In this document: positions 24,569-35,599 of the stretch, piece by piece
How the letters are laid out: each line of letters opens with the position of its first letter
Numbering within the stretch: position 1 is the stretch's first letter
Origin: Eumeta japonica
Taxonomy: Eukaryota > Arthropoda > Insecta > Lepidoptera > Psychidae
DNA length: 64,000 bases
Direction of reading: 5' to 3'
Assembly: GCA_005406025.1 (NCBI GenBank)
Contig: BGZK01000478.1
Span: 248,001 to 312,000, forward strand
Made by a program: the position numbers and the translations under genes
The notes under the pieces: model-generated
Database searches by the model: none
Told to the model about the DNA's origin: nothing
What the model saw: the letters and a program-made list of their open reading frames with translations, nothing else

Positions 24569-25190
24569 TCACAATAATATTTTGAGAAGCTTTAAACATA
24601 AGTAGTCATACAGTAATGCAAATATTACATACGTCAACTTAATTTTTAGAATATCACGATCAGTAGTATGACGAAGTGCAAAGATAGCGCGGCTAATAAG
24701 AAGAGCATTGTATTTGAGAGTTAATACCATGTACTTAGTCTTGGTGACATTGAGCATTGGCATATTTTTATCTAGCCAATATCTGACCATGTTGAAATCA
24801 ACCTGAGAATATTCTGCCTTGGTTGAGCTTTAACTGACACATTTCGTTGATATAGACAAGAAATAGTGTAGGGCCTAAAACGTTTACCTTTAGGGACACC
24901 ATAAGTCACCGGCAGATCATCACTTAGCCAATCTCCTATTCTCACTCCTTGGAAACGATTTGTGAGGTAGTCGGTGAATAGCTTAAAAGGTTAGATGTAG
25001 AAATATTGCGAGGTGTTTTTTCTTTGAGTCTAGATTCACCACAATTGTGTTTGTCAGTTCCGGCGTAACATCATCAGTTGATCTACCAGCTCTAAAACCA
25101 AATCGTTCACCAGCTAGACAATTGTTGGTTTCTAAGAATGACATCAGTCGTTTATTCATTAAGTTATCAAAAACTTAAGATAGTGACGGC
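24569..25190 (-). pseudogene. LINE reverse transcriptase fragments, YADD box missing
   Basis: Minus-strand fragments in order: LSKVFDNLMNKRLMSFLETN (start of RT palm), then AGERFGFRAGRSTDD, then NRFQGVRIGDWLSDDLPVTY followed by GVPKG (normally GVPQG, RT block before the active site), then LYQRNVS and GRIFS. Directly after GRIFS, at about 24807, the sequence jumps to FNMVRYWLDKNMPMLNVTKT, which in related elements lies after the YADD active-site box. The catalytic box is thus deleted. Stop codons and frameshifts are present. Confidence 0.7.
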
Positions 25191-25242
25191 AAAATGGAAA
25201 TGGACCTATAATAATTATAGGTCCATTTCCATTTAGCCGTCA
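25184..25242. repeat. 29-bp near-perfect palindrome inside the RT remnant
   Basis: The arms 25184-25212 and 25214-25242 are reverse complements with one mismatch and a single-base centre (tgacggcaaaatggaaatgg on the left). The left arm is original RT coding sequence (minus-strand ISILPS then LSKV). The right arm is an inverted copy of it. Confidence 0.85.
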
Positions 25243-25521
25243 TTAATTGTTATTAATACAGCCCCGGTTCCTATTCTTAAAATTAGATTAATAATGACAG
25301 TTTTGAAAATTTATGGAGAGATATCCTGATCAAATACAAGATTACATAAATAAGTGATAATAGGGTTTAATATATTCTTATACTATTTAATAAATCAGCT
25401 GGGTATATCATCAGATTCGGTGGCACAATTAGCCCACAGTCCATTAATTATACGCTCAACTTCGTCATTATTCGTGGAGTAAAAACCAAGGAATTTGCTT
25501 ATCCTGTTTTTATTGAGGGAA

Positions 25522-26590
25522 TCAATGTGAATGAATGTATTTTGTTATTCTCTCAGCTAAACTTTTGCCCATATCAACAAAGTATTTGTTCATTTTCGAA
25601 ACACTGTAGTCATTGGGGTTCTTCCCCGAATTCAGTACTAATGAAACGTCATCCTGTTTTTTTTTTGAGTGTGTAACATTCTCTATCACCTCCCATAGTT
25701 TTCTTCTGTCAGTCCCCACCTGTAAAATTAAAGATTTCTAGTACTTGTTCTTTGCTTTCTTTAGAAGTGAAGCACAAAAGTTTCGGTATCTTTTGTAAGT
25801 CAAAGAGAGAGTAGCATAAGGTCTTTTTTAGTTTTTTTATACAGGTTGTCTCTATTTTTCATACAACGTAGCAACCCCGGGGTAACCCAGGGTTTACTGT
25901 TTTTTTTTCTCTTAATAACAGTTACAGTTTTAGAATTAAATGAAATTATATATTTAAGAACAGAAACAAATTGTTCAGTGGCCTGATTTGTATCTCTGAT
26001 TTTAAAAATATTGGAAAAATCATGTGTCGTAATAGAAATGTTTATACCTTCGTAATTAAAGCGGTTTAGAGTTTTTGGAGTTTTTGAAATATAATTGATA
26101 CACGTAGGATATAATTTATTAATAAAGGCAAGACATTCATGATTAGTGATAGAACATTGAATTATGAAACCGGTCACTGGATTTCGTGTTTTATGAGAAC
26201 ATGTTCCAAACAAGAACGTCTCCTAATAGACATTGTATGCGCCGGTAATATATAATGACTGGCTAATAGGTTTAGATATTGATCAAGTCTCTTATCTTGT
26301 GAATTTTCAGATATGTCAATGTTTATATCACCCATATTAATAATATTTTTAAAATACTTCATATCTTGTATATCTCGTAATGGTATATCAAGTAAAGTAA
26401 TAAAATCTCTCATATTTAATTGACTTGGAGGGCGATATATTCCTAGAATACGCGTATTATTATCTTTATCAGTACATAGTTTTCCCTGGTTCATACCGGT
26501 TTTTCGATATTTAAACCTAAGTTGGAATTAAAACAGATGACTACTTCCTCAATTTGCGAATTATGTCTAAATATTTAAATATAATTATAA
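25522..26590 (-). pseudogene. LINE endonuclease and linker region
   Basis: The fragment NSQIEEVVICFNSNLGLN is followed, after a frameshift near 26495, by TRILGIYRPPSQLNMRDF and NIINMGDINIDIS, which match the late part of an apurinic-type endonuclease/exonuclease/phosphatase domain (YRPPS and GDxNxD). The frame then shifts again near 26200. The linker contains KPWVTPGLLRCMKNRDNLYK, a common signature between endonuclease and RT in such LINEs, and KLWEVIENVTHSKKK just before the RT region. Frameshifts prevent any full-length protein. Confidence 0.7.
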
Positions 26591-26599
26591 TTTTTTATA

Positions 26600-27800
26600 G
26601 TAGGTATAGATTTATTATCGAAATGAAGCTAACATTAAATTAGAACTAGTAATCCTAATTAACTTTTGACCGTTACCAAAGTGTGGAAAAGTTATGAAAT
26701 TTATCATTACCATTATTACGAGTTAATGAATCGAATGTTAGCGATATTAGGTATTACGGAACATACGATGGAATCACAGCTTAAGAGGGACACGCGCGAT
26801 ATATATATATATATAGTATTTGCACATTTTGATTACACGCATAATAAAAGTGTTCTTAAATTGTTATATAAGCATATATATATGCATGGGCGAGTGCTTG
26901 CCTGTATGTATGTAACTGCGATTTTTTGGTTGAGCATGGTATAGCGATAAAAAAAGATCAATTATATTATACAGGACTATAAAAAGAAATATAAAGAACG
27001 CAACAAAATAAAATAACCAACAATTTAAGAAATTTTTGTAGATCGTCTTCGTTGATCCGGATGGGAGGTTGACTCTCCCGCTCCCTCACAAAAACCTTTC
27101 CATAAGAAGTCCAGGTGGAGGATATTTTCTTGCGTGAACAAGTTCACGTGCTAGAAAGTGCAGCCGCCAAGCTTCAGTCGTTAGTGAATCTAAGATAAAT
27201 ATTTGTTGTTCTAGACCGGGTAAGAGACAGTGCTTAGTGTTAATTTAAGGCTCTTTTTTTCGCTTTTTTTTAACAGTTGAAAACAGATCTTTATTTCGTT
27301 TTTATTCACCACCAACTGAAGCACACTACACTGGGACTTCTGTGATTGTTCGGAATACGTTGACACATTTATTACTAGAAAAGTTTTATATAGTTTTGGA
27401 CTAAAATTAGATAGCACTTCTGATCTCCTCGGCGTCCGAGAATGGAATAAATTACTTATACCGACCGAGAATAATTTGTTTATAATGATTCTTAATACAT
27501 TATGCACTTACTAGTCACAAATAATACTTTTAACAATACACGAAAAATACTTAAAATCTCGAGTAAATATAACGTAATTTTACGATCTAAAATATAGTCT
27601 ATTTTAGAGTCAGTATTAGAGGTGATGAAATATCATTCGCTTCTCCATTGGGGGATTGGCGTACCCAGGAAGTAAAAACAGCCTCGAGGGAGGGGGTGTC
27701 GCGGTGTTTCGCCTTGGTAAGCCTCTCTCCCTCTTGATGAGCCTCTGACCTCTGAGTAACCCAAAGAGGCACCGAGCAGAGAACAGGTTACGGCGGAATG
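26600..27800. other. unassigned region with GC-rich blocks at 27040-27190 and 27610-27790
   Basis: The minus strand has a 98-codon ORF (27507-27211) of unremarkable composition. The two blocks (for example ggaggttgactctcccgctc and gcctcgagggagggggtgtc) are unlike the AT-rich surroundings. They lie 5' of the LINE remnant on the same strand and could be its 5' untranslated or ORF1 region, or a separate repeat. No motif decides this. Confidence 0.3.
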
Positions 27801-30721
27801 CTTTCAGAATGCTTTCCTTGGAGATACTCTTTTATTTGCGGTTTTATATTATATCCAATGATTTTAAAATCTGAGTACAGTTTAGCTGTGTGCTGCAATA
27901 TTGACAGTAATATAAAATCAAATATCACTAGGCTGACATGTAATAACAATTTGCATAAATTGTGCATATTTATTTTTTTTATATATTTTTTCTTAATGAT
28001 TATTATTTCTTTCTCTAGGGTAAATTCATTTAAAACCTGCTGTAAAATAGCGTTATAAAAGTTGAGTGGAAGCGAAAAATATTTTATGTTTTCTATAAAT
28101 ACGATATTTTAAATTTTTATAAGCGATTTATGGAAAATATACATACGATAACTATATTAATGACGGGATCGCCTGCTCTTACGTGAGAATGAATATAAAA
28201 TCTATATAATGTTTCGGCGTGATTATAAAAACGTTCAATATGATCGATAAAATCTCTATTAAATTTGCATAATTTTTAATAAGCACTAAGTTTTATACTT
28301 GAACAAAATTTTATTTTTAATAATTATAAAAAAATGAACCATAAATTGCTGTAATAAGTAAGTAAAAATATGTATCACGGTTGGAATACAACGAACATAA
28401 CTTTTAGACGCTATATGAATTGACTTTGACAGAATTTAATATGCTATTTAATGATCAACTTCATGATGCCAAACATTCTTTAAAAAAACTAGCGCATTTT
28501 AATATACTATTAAGTTCATTTACATTACTTCTCTTTCAAAATAAAATCGTTTTAAATCCACATAAAATAAGCAGTAATATGGAAGGGTTGCTGAAATGAT
28601 CCAAGAGTTAAGATAATAATCGTAAATTAAAACAATAAAACGAGGTGGCAGCGTAAAATAAGCAACAAACGCGTAAGACGACTTCTAAAATTACAATTTA
28701 TCTGTGCTCATAAACATTTTCTAAATAGAATCCCTCTCGAAACCGCTCTCAAAATCTCATAAACAAGTCAAAAGATAGAACGATCGATTATCAAGCATTT
28801 CCACTTGAAGGGCGTAAATCAAATTAAAAGTTTTTCGATTTATTTGCAAGGAATGGCGGACGATACGGACGAACGGACAGAACGCCGCAGTCGAAGCTCT
28901 ATTGCTTTATGAATGATTTCGATGATGTTCCTGCAACACAACACATTCCATTGTGTGGAAACATAAGTAAAATCCGTCTGAGATTGTTTCGTAGAGTCAC
29001 GCAATGTGAACTTTCCTCGTGGAGAACTAGATTAGGTCGGTAAATTACCGACATCAAAAAAATGTACGTAGCCATAGGATATGTGGCACTGAAAAGACTT
29101 ATATGATAGACTATTAATATATTTTGCGACAATTATTATTCTTACATCATTTTTTCATATATTATGTCGTAATAATTACATTGTTTTTGCTTCACAGTAT
29201 CAAGTTTGTAGGCCACATAACAACCTCTTCGAGTAAACGATACACGGGTGATTCATTCTACATATCGGTAGAAGTTTGAAGTATAGTAAATATTAATTTG
29301 TTATAGCTTATATCTATACATAAATGCAAGCCGCTTTTATTTAATCAGGGTAATTTAACATGATTGCGCCAATAAGAATCCCAATAAAATACACATCTTA
29401 CATCAATGACGATGATTCCAGTTTGTCGTATACAAGGGTGGAAACGTAACGAAAATGATATAAAAATTTCAGTGGTGAGCAATACCATTCAAAAGCTGAA
29501 TCAACATGTGGTGTTTTGGTTTATAAATGACAGTTGACAAACCTTTTTCCTATATTAGTAGCTGGTCTCATTGTTAATTTTTAAGTAAAAGCCGGACACA
29601 TTTTCTTTACCACTGACAGCCTAAATAGACTCCCAAACTATATATAATTTATAATCATTTGTCTGTCAATCTTTTAAGTAGCTTTAATTTTAGAAAAATT
29701 ATTACTCAACACCTAAATCAGACTTTGAGAAATATTACCTACATCGAGAGGTATTTATATTTTTCAATTACTTCTAACAAATTTTTCCCGTAATAATAAA
29801 TAGGCAAATTGCTAACAAAACAAAATTTAATAATCCATAATTTGTGAACAGCTTTCGGTTGAAAATCGTGCACGTAGGCTTCAACGCCATCAAACAGTTC
29901 GTATAATCATCTCGCTCCAGTAGATACGTGCAGCATCAGAGCATTGTGACGGCTGTCGTGCGATTAAATGTGCAATGTCGGTCCGTTCTCGTCCGCAAAC
30001 AATTTCACACCGTCTAACGGATGTTGCGTGACCTCTGTGCAAAATTAACGTTTGATGTCGTCGTGCCCCGACAGCGGTGGCGGTGTGTGCAAAATCGTAA
30101 ACGTATCGCGAGCTTTTATGTTTTAACGCAATCGATAGATCTTTCTTTTTGGGATGAATTATTAATATCCGTCTGCTTTAAATATCTGATCACTTATATT
30201 TATCGGTGATTAAATTGTAAGAAATTAACAATAAATAAAACGCCGTCGGTTGTTCGGCTGTCGGATATGAAGAATAAATAGAATTAGAGAAAGAACTTTC
30301 GTGTAAATTATAGAGAATTATGTACTAGTCCGTCAATTCTTTTCACCCATCGGTCGTCCATTAATGGACATAAGGCTTCCAGACATATTCATGACTTTAT
30401 ATTTATATTATACTGGACCACCTTTGTAACCACAATACATCAGTATATCATGGCATAGAATAAGGTGTCCACCACCTTTGCCAAGTCGTCAGACTAACTA
30501 GTGGGAAATCGTCCTACACTACGAATGATATTGTAGTATAAATAATGTCGAGGTCTATTCTACTACAATTTGCATGTGCAAGTGTCGTGACCGTCTGACA
30601 ACGTTTTAAAAAAATTAATTTATGTAGAAATTCTCTTCTTAGCGGATTAACACGGGTTAATAATTCATTATTTTATTACATGCTATTTTAAATAAAATTT
30701 TTATAACCCATGATTTAACTA
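27801..30721. other. no gene seen; CpG-richer segment at 29860-30130
   Basis: The segment is mostly AT-rich. From 29860 to about 30130 the sequence is richer in CpG (gtcgtcgtgccccgacagcg, gtacgttcgtcc-like strings), but neither strand gives a recognisable protein. A 62-codon plus ORF at 30021-30209 is not convincing. It might be a conserved non-coding element. Confidence 0.35.
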
Positions 30722-30870
30722 CAAGCTTTCGGCGGCAGGTTCATTTACGTGCCCACATAATGAATTCCTACATCTTTGATATCGACTGATGATGCTGTAT
30801 CGACTATGATCTCGATCCCGGTTCTGCTCTCGGTGTGTTTGTATCTAAATACCAACTACATGCGAACGGA
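30722..30870 (+). repeat. hexamer-body dispersed repeat, copy with head
   Basis: The motif order is: agctttcggcggcaggttc, then acataatgaattcctacatc, then tttgatatcgactgatgatg, then gatctcgatcccggttctgc. This is the same order as at 7618 and 20815. Confidence 0.55.
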
Positions 30871-31379
30871 AATGCGGGTATAACTAGCGCCATATATGAT
30901 CACTTATGAAGAATATACGTCCTAAAAAATAACAGTGAAACAGCATAAAATCCATCCATTACCCTAATACATAAATTATTACCATACCAAATTTCATGTG
31001 ATTCTGTGCTGTAGATTTTGCGGAGTTCGCGGACAAATTCTCAGACAAATAGGCATAGTAAAATTCCAAAAACCGTTGAAATGATCGTATCATATCAATG
31101 TTTGTAATACCTCTTAAAATGTTATTTCTAAAATCTTTTTAATATACAGATTTTTTCTCTTTACTGTTTTATTATAATTACTTACAAATAATACAGCTAG
31201 TTACACTATACAATGCAGTTTTCGCGTTTGCTGTCATTCGATGGTAAATTGAGTATAGCGCCATGAAATCATAAATATACAAGATACATATATGCCGTTG
31301 TATGCTTATGATGATACTCAACATATGAGAAGCCAACTTATAGCAGGAGCAGTTGTCATCGTAGAAACTTGCTGACATA

Positions 31380-31580
31380 TGTTACATTTCGTGCACAGCG
31401 CTATACATACAGTGTACGTTTATGACGCACCTGGCGTGTCATATATAAGCAGCGATGGATGTGGACTATTCTTCTCCGACAGTGAAATATTTAGCTCTAG
31501 AATAAATCAACTACATTCTAGTCTCTGATTTTAGATAATTCGTCAAAAAAAACAGGAGTTGCAAAAACAATAACATAGGA
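31380..31580 (+). promoter_or_regulatory. TATA-containing promoter-like module, possibly an LTR fragment
   Basis: TATATAAG (31442-31449) is followed after about 39 bases by ACAGTG (31479-31484), an initiator-like motif, and then by aataaatcaa (about 31501). TATA, initiator and AATAAA within about 70 bases is the layout of an LTR of a Copia- or Gypsy-type element. No gag/pol, primer-binding site or second LTR is visible, and TATA-to-initiator spacing is longer than the usual ~30. It may be chance. Confidence 0.25.
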
Positions 31581-33859
31581 TTTCTAATTTGGAAAAATAT
31601 GATGGCTAGTATTATTGCGGTTGCCGGTACATCTAACATGATCAGCTTCATACAATAACTATCGATCATTCATATTCTGATCTAGCCTAGGCGATTCTCA
31701 AAAATATTATATTTGTACTAAAATAATATTATTTCGAAACTACAATCGCAAGAAGTAGCTAATATCATATTAAAATTTTAAATATTCGTTAAAGAAAATT
31801 AATCTTTTTTGTGTATATTTTCATTCATATTCTTTTATACATAGTTTTCAACATGTGTCTGTATGTTGACATAATCTTATTAAATTTACATTGCCACATA
31901 GATTCGATACTTTACAAACACATCTAGATTTGATGGCAATTTACCAACTAAACTCAATATTAATTTAGTGATGCATTTCATTTCTTGTAGATTCTACAAA
32001 TCCAGCAAATTGTGAAACTCTTTTAGATGAAGAATTAAACACATAATTCTTGTGTTTGAGTTTAGCTTTTTCTTTACGTATAACGACTAGACCTACTTTT
32101 AGGTAATGACCTCAGCTAACCGGTAATACCCACATAATACGAAATTCTTTGTTGACGAATGTGTGTACAAATTTTTATAAACTATCTTTGGCTTACAGCT
32201 GTCATTGACTTCTAAAAGACAAGATATTAAGTCCGGTGTATTTCGTATTTCAAATCGAATACCGTTGTAATACTAAAATCGCCGTGTTCATAGAATGTGC
32301 CGTGTTCAGCGCAATTTCTTTTAATGAAAAAAATAGAGCAAGCTTCTAATTTTATTTTCTTAATTCTTATTTTATCATTCAGTAAAATAACATGAAAGCT
32401 TATAAAAGCACACAGCTTTGATCAGGACTCGGCCTGTTATAACCAATGCGTAGTTTGTAACTTAGTTTGAAGGGCGATAGATTAAATTCAATGATGTTTT
32501 ATCAATATAGCAGCTCGCAGTTTACACAGTGTGATAATTCTGAACTTAAATGATGTTGGGTCGAAACTTGTTAACTGTTGACGTCGAAGGTTATACTGGA
32601 GCTTAGTGTACTATGCCTGATACGATAAAATTATTAATGTCAGTGACAATGAGTTACTTCATACTTAATATGAACTATAGGAGACAACAATCGATAATGA
32701 GATATTTACTGTCAGAATATAGAGAAGTATTTATTGGCAAATGTGTATGGAGTACTGTAAATTCCATTGATTTTTTTTTAATTGACGAAGAGATATTAGT
32801 GGAAGAAACAAAATACATGTCTTTTTTTTAAATAACTTTTAAACAATTCATTTGATTAAAGTTGAGTTTAAGTTGCATTTGATAAATTTAACTAATTTCG
32901 TAGGTTATAAGTAATCCCGTATGTATTTCAATGTTTTTTTTTTCCTTTTATCGGTTTTAATCCTTAATAAATTATTTAGAATACCAAATATTCTAAAATT
33001 TATTGATATCAGGTAGTTTAAAAGAGAGATAGATGTCTTTGGAAAAAATATATTTAAGAAGCGCGTCAGTTCTTAATAACTTTTTTAATCTCGAAGAGAT
33101 TTATTAAATGTCCCTCTTACGGCATTTCAAAGGTTTCCTTTATTTAAGATACTTTGAAAACTTTAAATCAATCGGATAACTAGATTTAGAAAGATATTTC
33201 TTTTAGATAAATTAAAAAACTAAGGTATGTTATGTCCGTTTCTAAATTGTCTAATTAAATTACTAGATTACCACTGTATCGAAATAATGTTGATATTTTT
33301 TTTTATCAAATTTAAAAAAGAACATAGCCTGATCACGTATTCTTTTAATTTTTTGTGTGGTTGGGTTAGCCTGGGCTCTTTTTCAGTTAAAATTGCTTGC
33401 TATTACGAAACTAATGAATAATAAACAAAATTTAAACTCCTCATTTTTTCTTTGAGAATAATGTACCATAATATGCGAACGTGCCGTTTACGTACGTTCA
33501 TAAACGTCAGAGGCCTTTTAAGGTTGTTTGTAAAGTGTTCTAGTTTTCTTTTTTCATATCACGAAAAATATTTTACGAAAAATAGTTTTGGATGAAGAAA
33601 TACTGGCCGTTTTTCATAGTAACAAAATTGAATTATCTAAGAGAAAAAATACTTACAGACATTCCAAATTCAAATTTTCCGCTACCTTTTTATTTACTAG
33701 CAAAATGAAAACTTTCTCATCGAAAATGACATTACAATGAGAACATCTTGACGTGATGATTTCGAAAGTTGACCAAAACCAGAACAATAATTTGAAAGAC
33801 GTCAAACGTCATTCAAAACCAAAATCCATTAAATAAAAGTTTTACCGCCGATTCAGCGA
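31581..33859. other. AT-rich stretch without a gene
   Basis: Short plus-strand ORFs at 32613-32831 and 33227-33421 are low-complexity (Phe/Ile/Leu/Ser) and have no domain. Nothing else is visible. Confidence 0.45.
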
Positions 33860-34520
33860 TTTTAAGCGCAGTCTAGTAACTGGCAGACCGAGAAAGAAGT
33901 GGCTATCCTTTGACGGCTGTTACAAAAGAAAACGTGCTGATGATGAAAGATTTTACGAGAATATGCAAATTAAGTACGGAGAAATTCAGCATATATTGCA
34001 GATTGGAGCGGAAATTGCGCATGAAAATCTACATGAGCATGTTCATACAAAGAAGATAACAGACCGCCCATCGCATAATCTAACGCAGGCTCTTAAGCAG
34101 ATACGGGTGCTATGACGCCGTGACGTGATAGCAAAGGTTGAAGAAGGCTTCTCGCGCCGCATTTACTATGTCGTTATGTTAGTCAACCGTGTAGTTCTTT
34201 GAAAATTAACCAATGCTTAATAATATGATATAAGCGAGATATGCAGACAAAATTTTGATTCCAAGTTTTATTCTTTGATAGGTCGCCTGGTATCCATATA
34301 CTTGAGAAATTAAAGGTGCTGAATGGTATATTATTAAATGTTCGCCAGATGCAGATTAAATGAAGACCTACCTTCGTTGGTTATTGCTTCACCACGACAA
34401 CGCGTCCACACCTTCGACATTTGAAACAAGTAATTTTCTAGACGGCATACTATAGCAATTTTGAGGTCACTATTTTTATAGCCCCGATTTACCATTATAT
34501 GGCATTTTTTTCTCTATCAA
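33860..34520 (+). pseudogene. mariner-family transposase relic
   Basis: Pieces of a Tc1/mariner transposase appear in order but in different frames. They are GRP (about 33885), then LTAVTKENVLMMKD, then YGEIQHILQIGAE, then IAHENLHEHVHTKK followed by RPSHNLTQALK (compare the ILHEHL...PHxLTxxQK pattern of mariner), then LLLHHDNASTP (34381-34413), then YSPDLPLYGIFF (to about 34512). The Asp of HHDNA is the second catalytic residue. Counting from it, the position 35 residues later, where DD34D elements carry the third Asp, is Gly (codon 34501-34503). Two in-frame stops lie between. It is a dead copy. Mariner membership is confident; the subfamily is not. Confidence 0.75.
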
Positions 34521-35473
34521 TATAGTAATCAACTCAAGGAAAAACAGTTTTAATTATTGGAAGATATACTTGGTCAGAGAATGGTCAGATCAGATGGTCA
34601 GAGAACTGCTTAAGACGGTCGAAAGGTGTTTAATACAGAAGACTGGAAAATATGTTTTGAAAATTAATTTAGGCATATAAAATTTTCTATTTTATATGAT
34701 ATACCAATGGACGGTTTTTCAAGTGACATAATATAGAATTAAAATAAAATGGATGTGTGTGCAATTCAAACACGATAAAAATGTAACTTAAGATAAGTAA
34801 TCTACGAGATAATGAGATGAATATAGAGTAATGGGAGTACGATTATTGTCAGGTTTATTTATTTTATTATATAATATTTTTACCAAGTTTCAAAGTTATT
34901 TTACATTTTAATGAAGATATACAGGTGATATATGAGCAAAAAGAAATAAGAATGGAATTTATTGATAGAAATATTAGAAAATATATCTACTATACTATAC
35001 TCATTATATGATGCCTTCTTTTAAGGCTTCGAAATGTGCAGGCCTACACGTTTATACTGATACACGTAAAACCTTCGGATGAGAGCAAGTATTAGCCAGT
35101 GTGCAATATAGATCCATACTGACGTTTGCTCTCTCGCTTTAACTAGGCAATGTAAAAGCGTACGCAAAATTATAGTGCTTAATGGACGAGAGTGGGGAGG
35201 CAACGAATGTGTTCCATCTCATCCCCTCGTCGGCTTAATCTTATATATTTATGTCTGTCATGACGTATTTTCGTTTCATCGAGTTTAAAATGACAATGAT
35301 TCTACAGAAGTTTCACTTCAATAACTTGCAATATATATTTTTAGCTTAGCACTACAAAACTTTCCGAATATTGCCACGTGTAAATTGCCTTTAAAAAATA
35401 TCCACGTAATTTTATGATAGGATTTAAAGAAACGACAAACCTGAATACGATTTGTAGTTTTAAAATGGTTTCA
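34521..35473. other. no gene seen
   Basis: AT-rich sequence. There is a small local tandem of atggtcaga near 34570-34605. A 60-codon minus ORF at 35021-35203 has no support. Confidence 0.4.
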
Positions 35474-35590
35474 TTATTTCTTTTCAACGAAATCTCGCAG
35501 GCGCTTTTCCAAGGCAGCGAGTTTTCGATTAACTTCTTTCAGTGAACGCCGCAAGGTAAAATAAAACGTTTCGCGTTCTGACCGCTTATA
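35474..35590 (-). CDS. candidate 3'-terminal exon of an unidentified gene
   Basis: On the minus strand a strong acceptor (ttttttcttacag, AG at 35592-35591) is followed by exactly 39 codons ending in TAA (35474-35476). The translation starts YKRSERETFYFTLRRSLKEV and ends NRKLAALEKRLRDFVEKK. It is charged and heptad-like (Leu/Val/Phe spaced among Lys, Arg, Glu), so a short C-terminal coiled coil or amphipathic helix is plausible. GC content is higher than in the flanks. I do not recognise the protein. It lies 5.1 kb downstream of the Dpr stop on the same strand. Phase does not allow a join from the penultimate Dpr exon (G plus TA TAA gives an immediate stop). A donor-like AAG|GTGAGT lies only 18 bases before the acceptor. 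It could instead be a chance open frame. Confidence 0.35.
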   Translation of the reverse strand, partial: YKRSERETFYFTLRRSLKEVNRKLAALEKRLRDFVEKK

Positions 35591-35599
35591 CTGTAAGAA

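Larger units (their letters stand above)
24140..26590 (-). mobile_element. decayed endonuclease-RT LINE (CR1/L2/Jockey-like)
   Basis: On the minus strand the order is: endonuclease end (about 26590-26174), linker (26213-25800 and 25719-25522), reverse transcriptase fragments (about 25190-24570), then a 3' untranslated part ending in a run of ATTATC-type repeats at about 24140-24180. Coding pieces are in shifting frames. A (CA)n microsatellite (24482-24532) and an inverted duplication (25184-25242) lie inside it. The block at 26600-27800 could be its 5' part, but I cannot prove this. Confidence 0.7.

Noticed and set aside
35474..35590. Alternative last exon of the Dpr gene
   Set aside because: Splicing from exon 5 (phase 1) gives an immediate stop, and joining from exon 4 or 2 would cut an Ig domain in half, so it more likely belongs to another gene or is chance.
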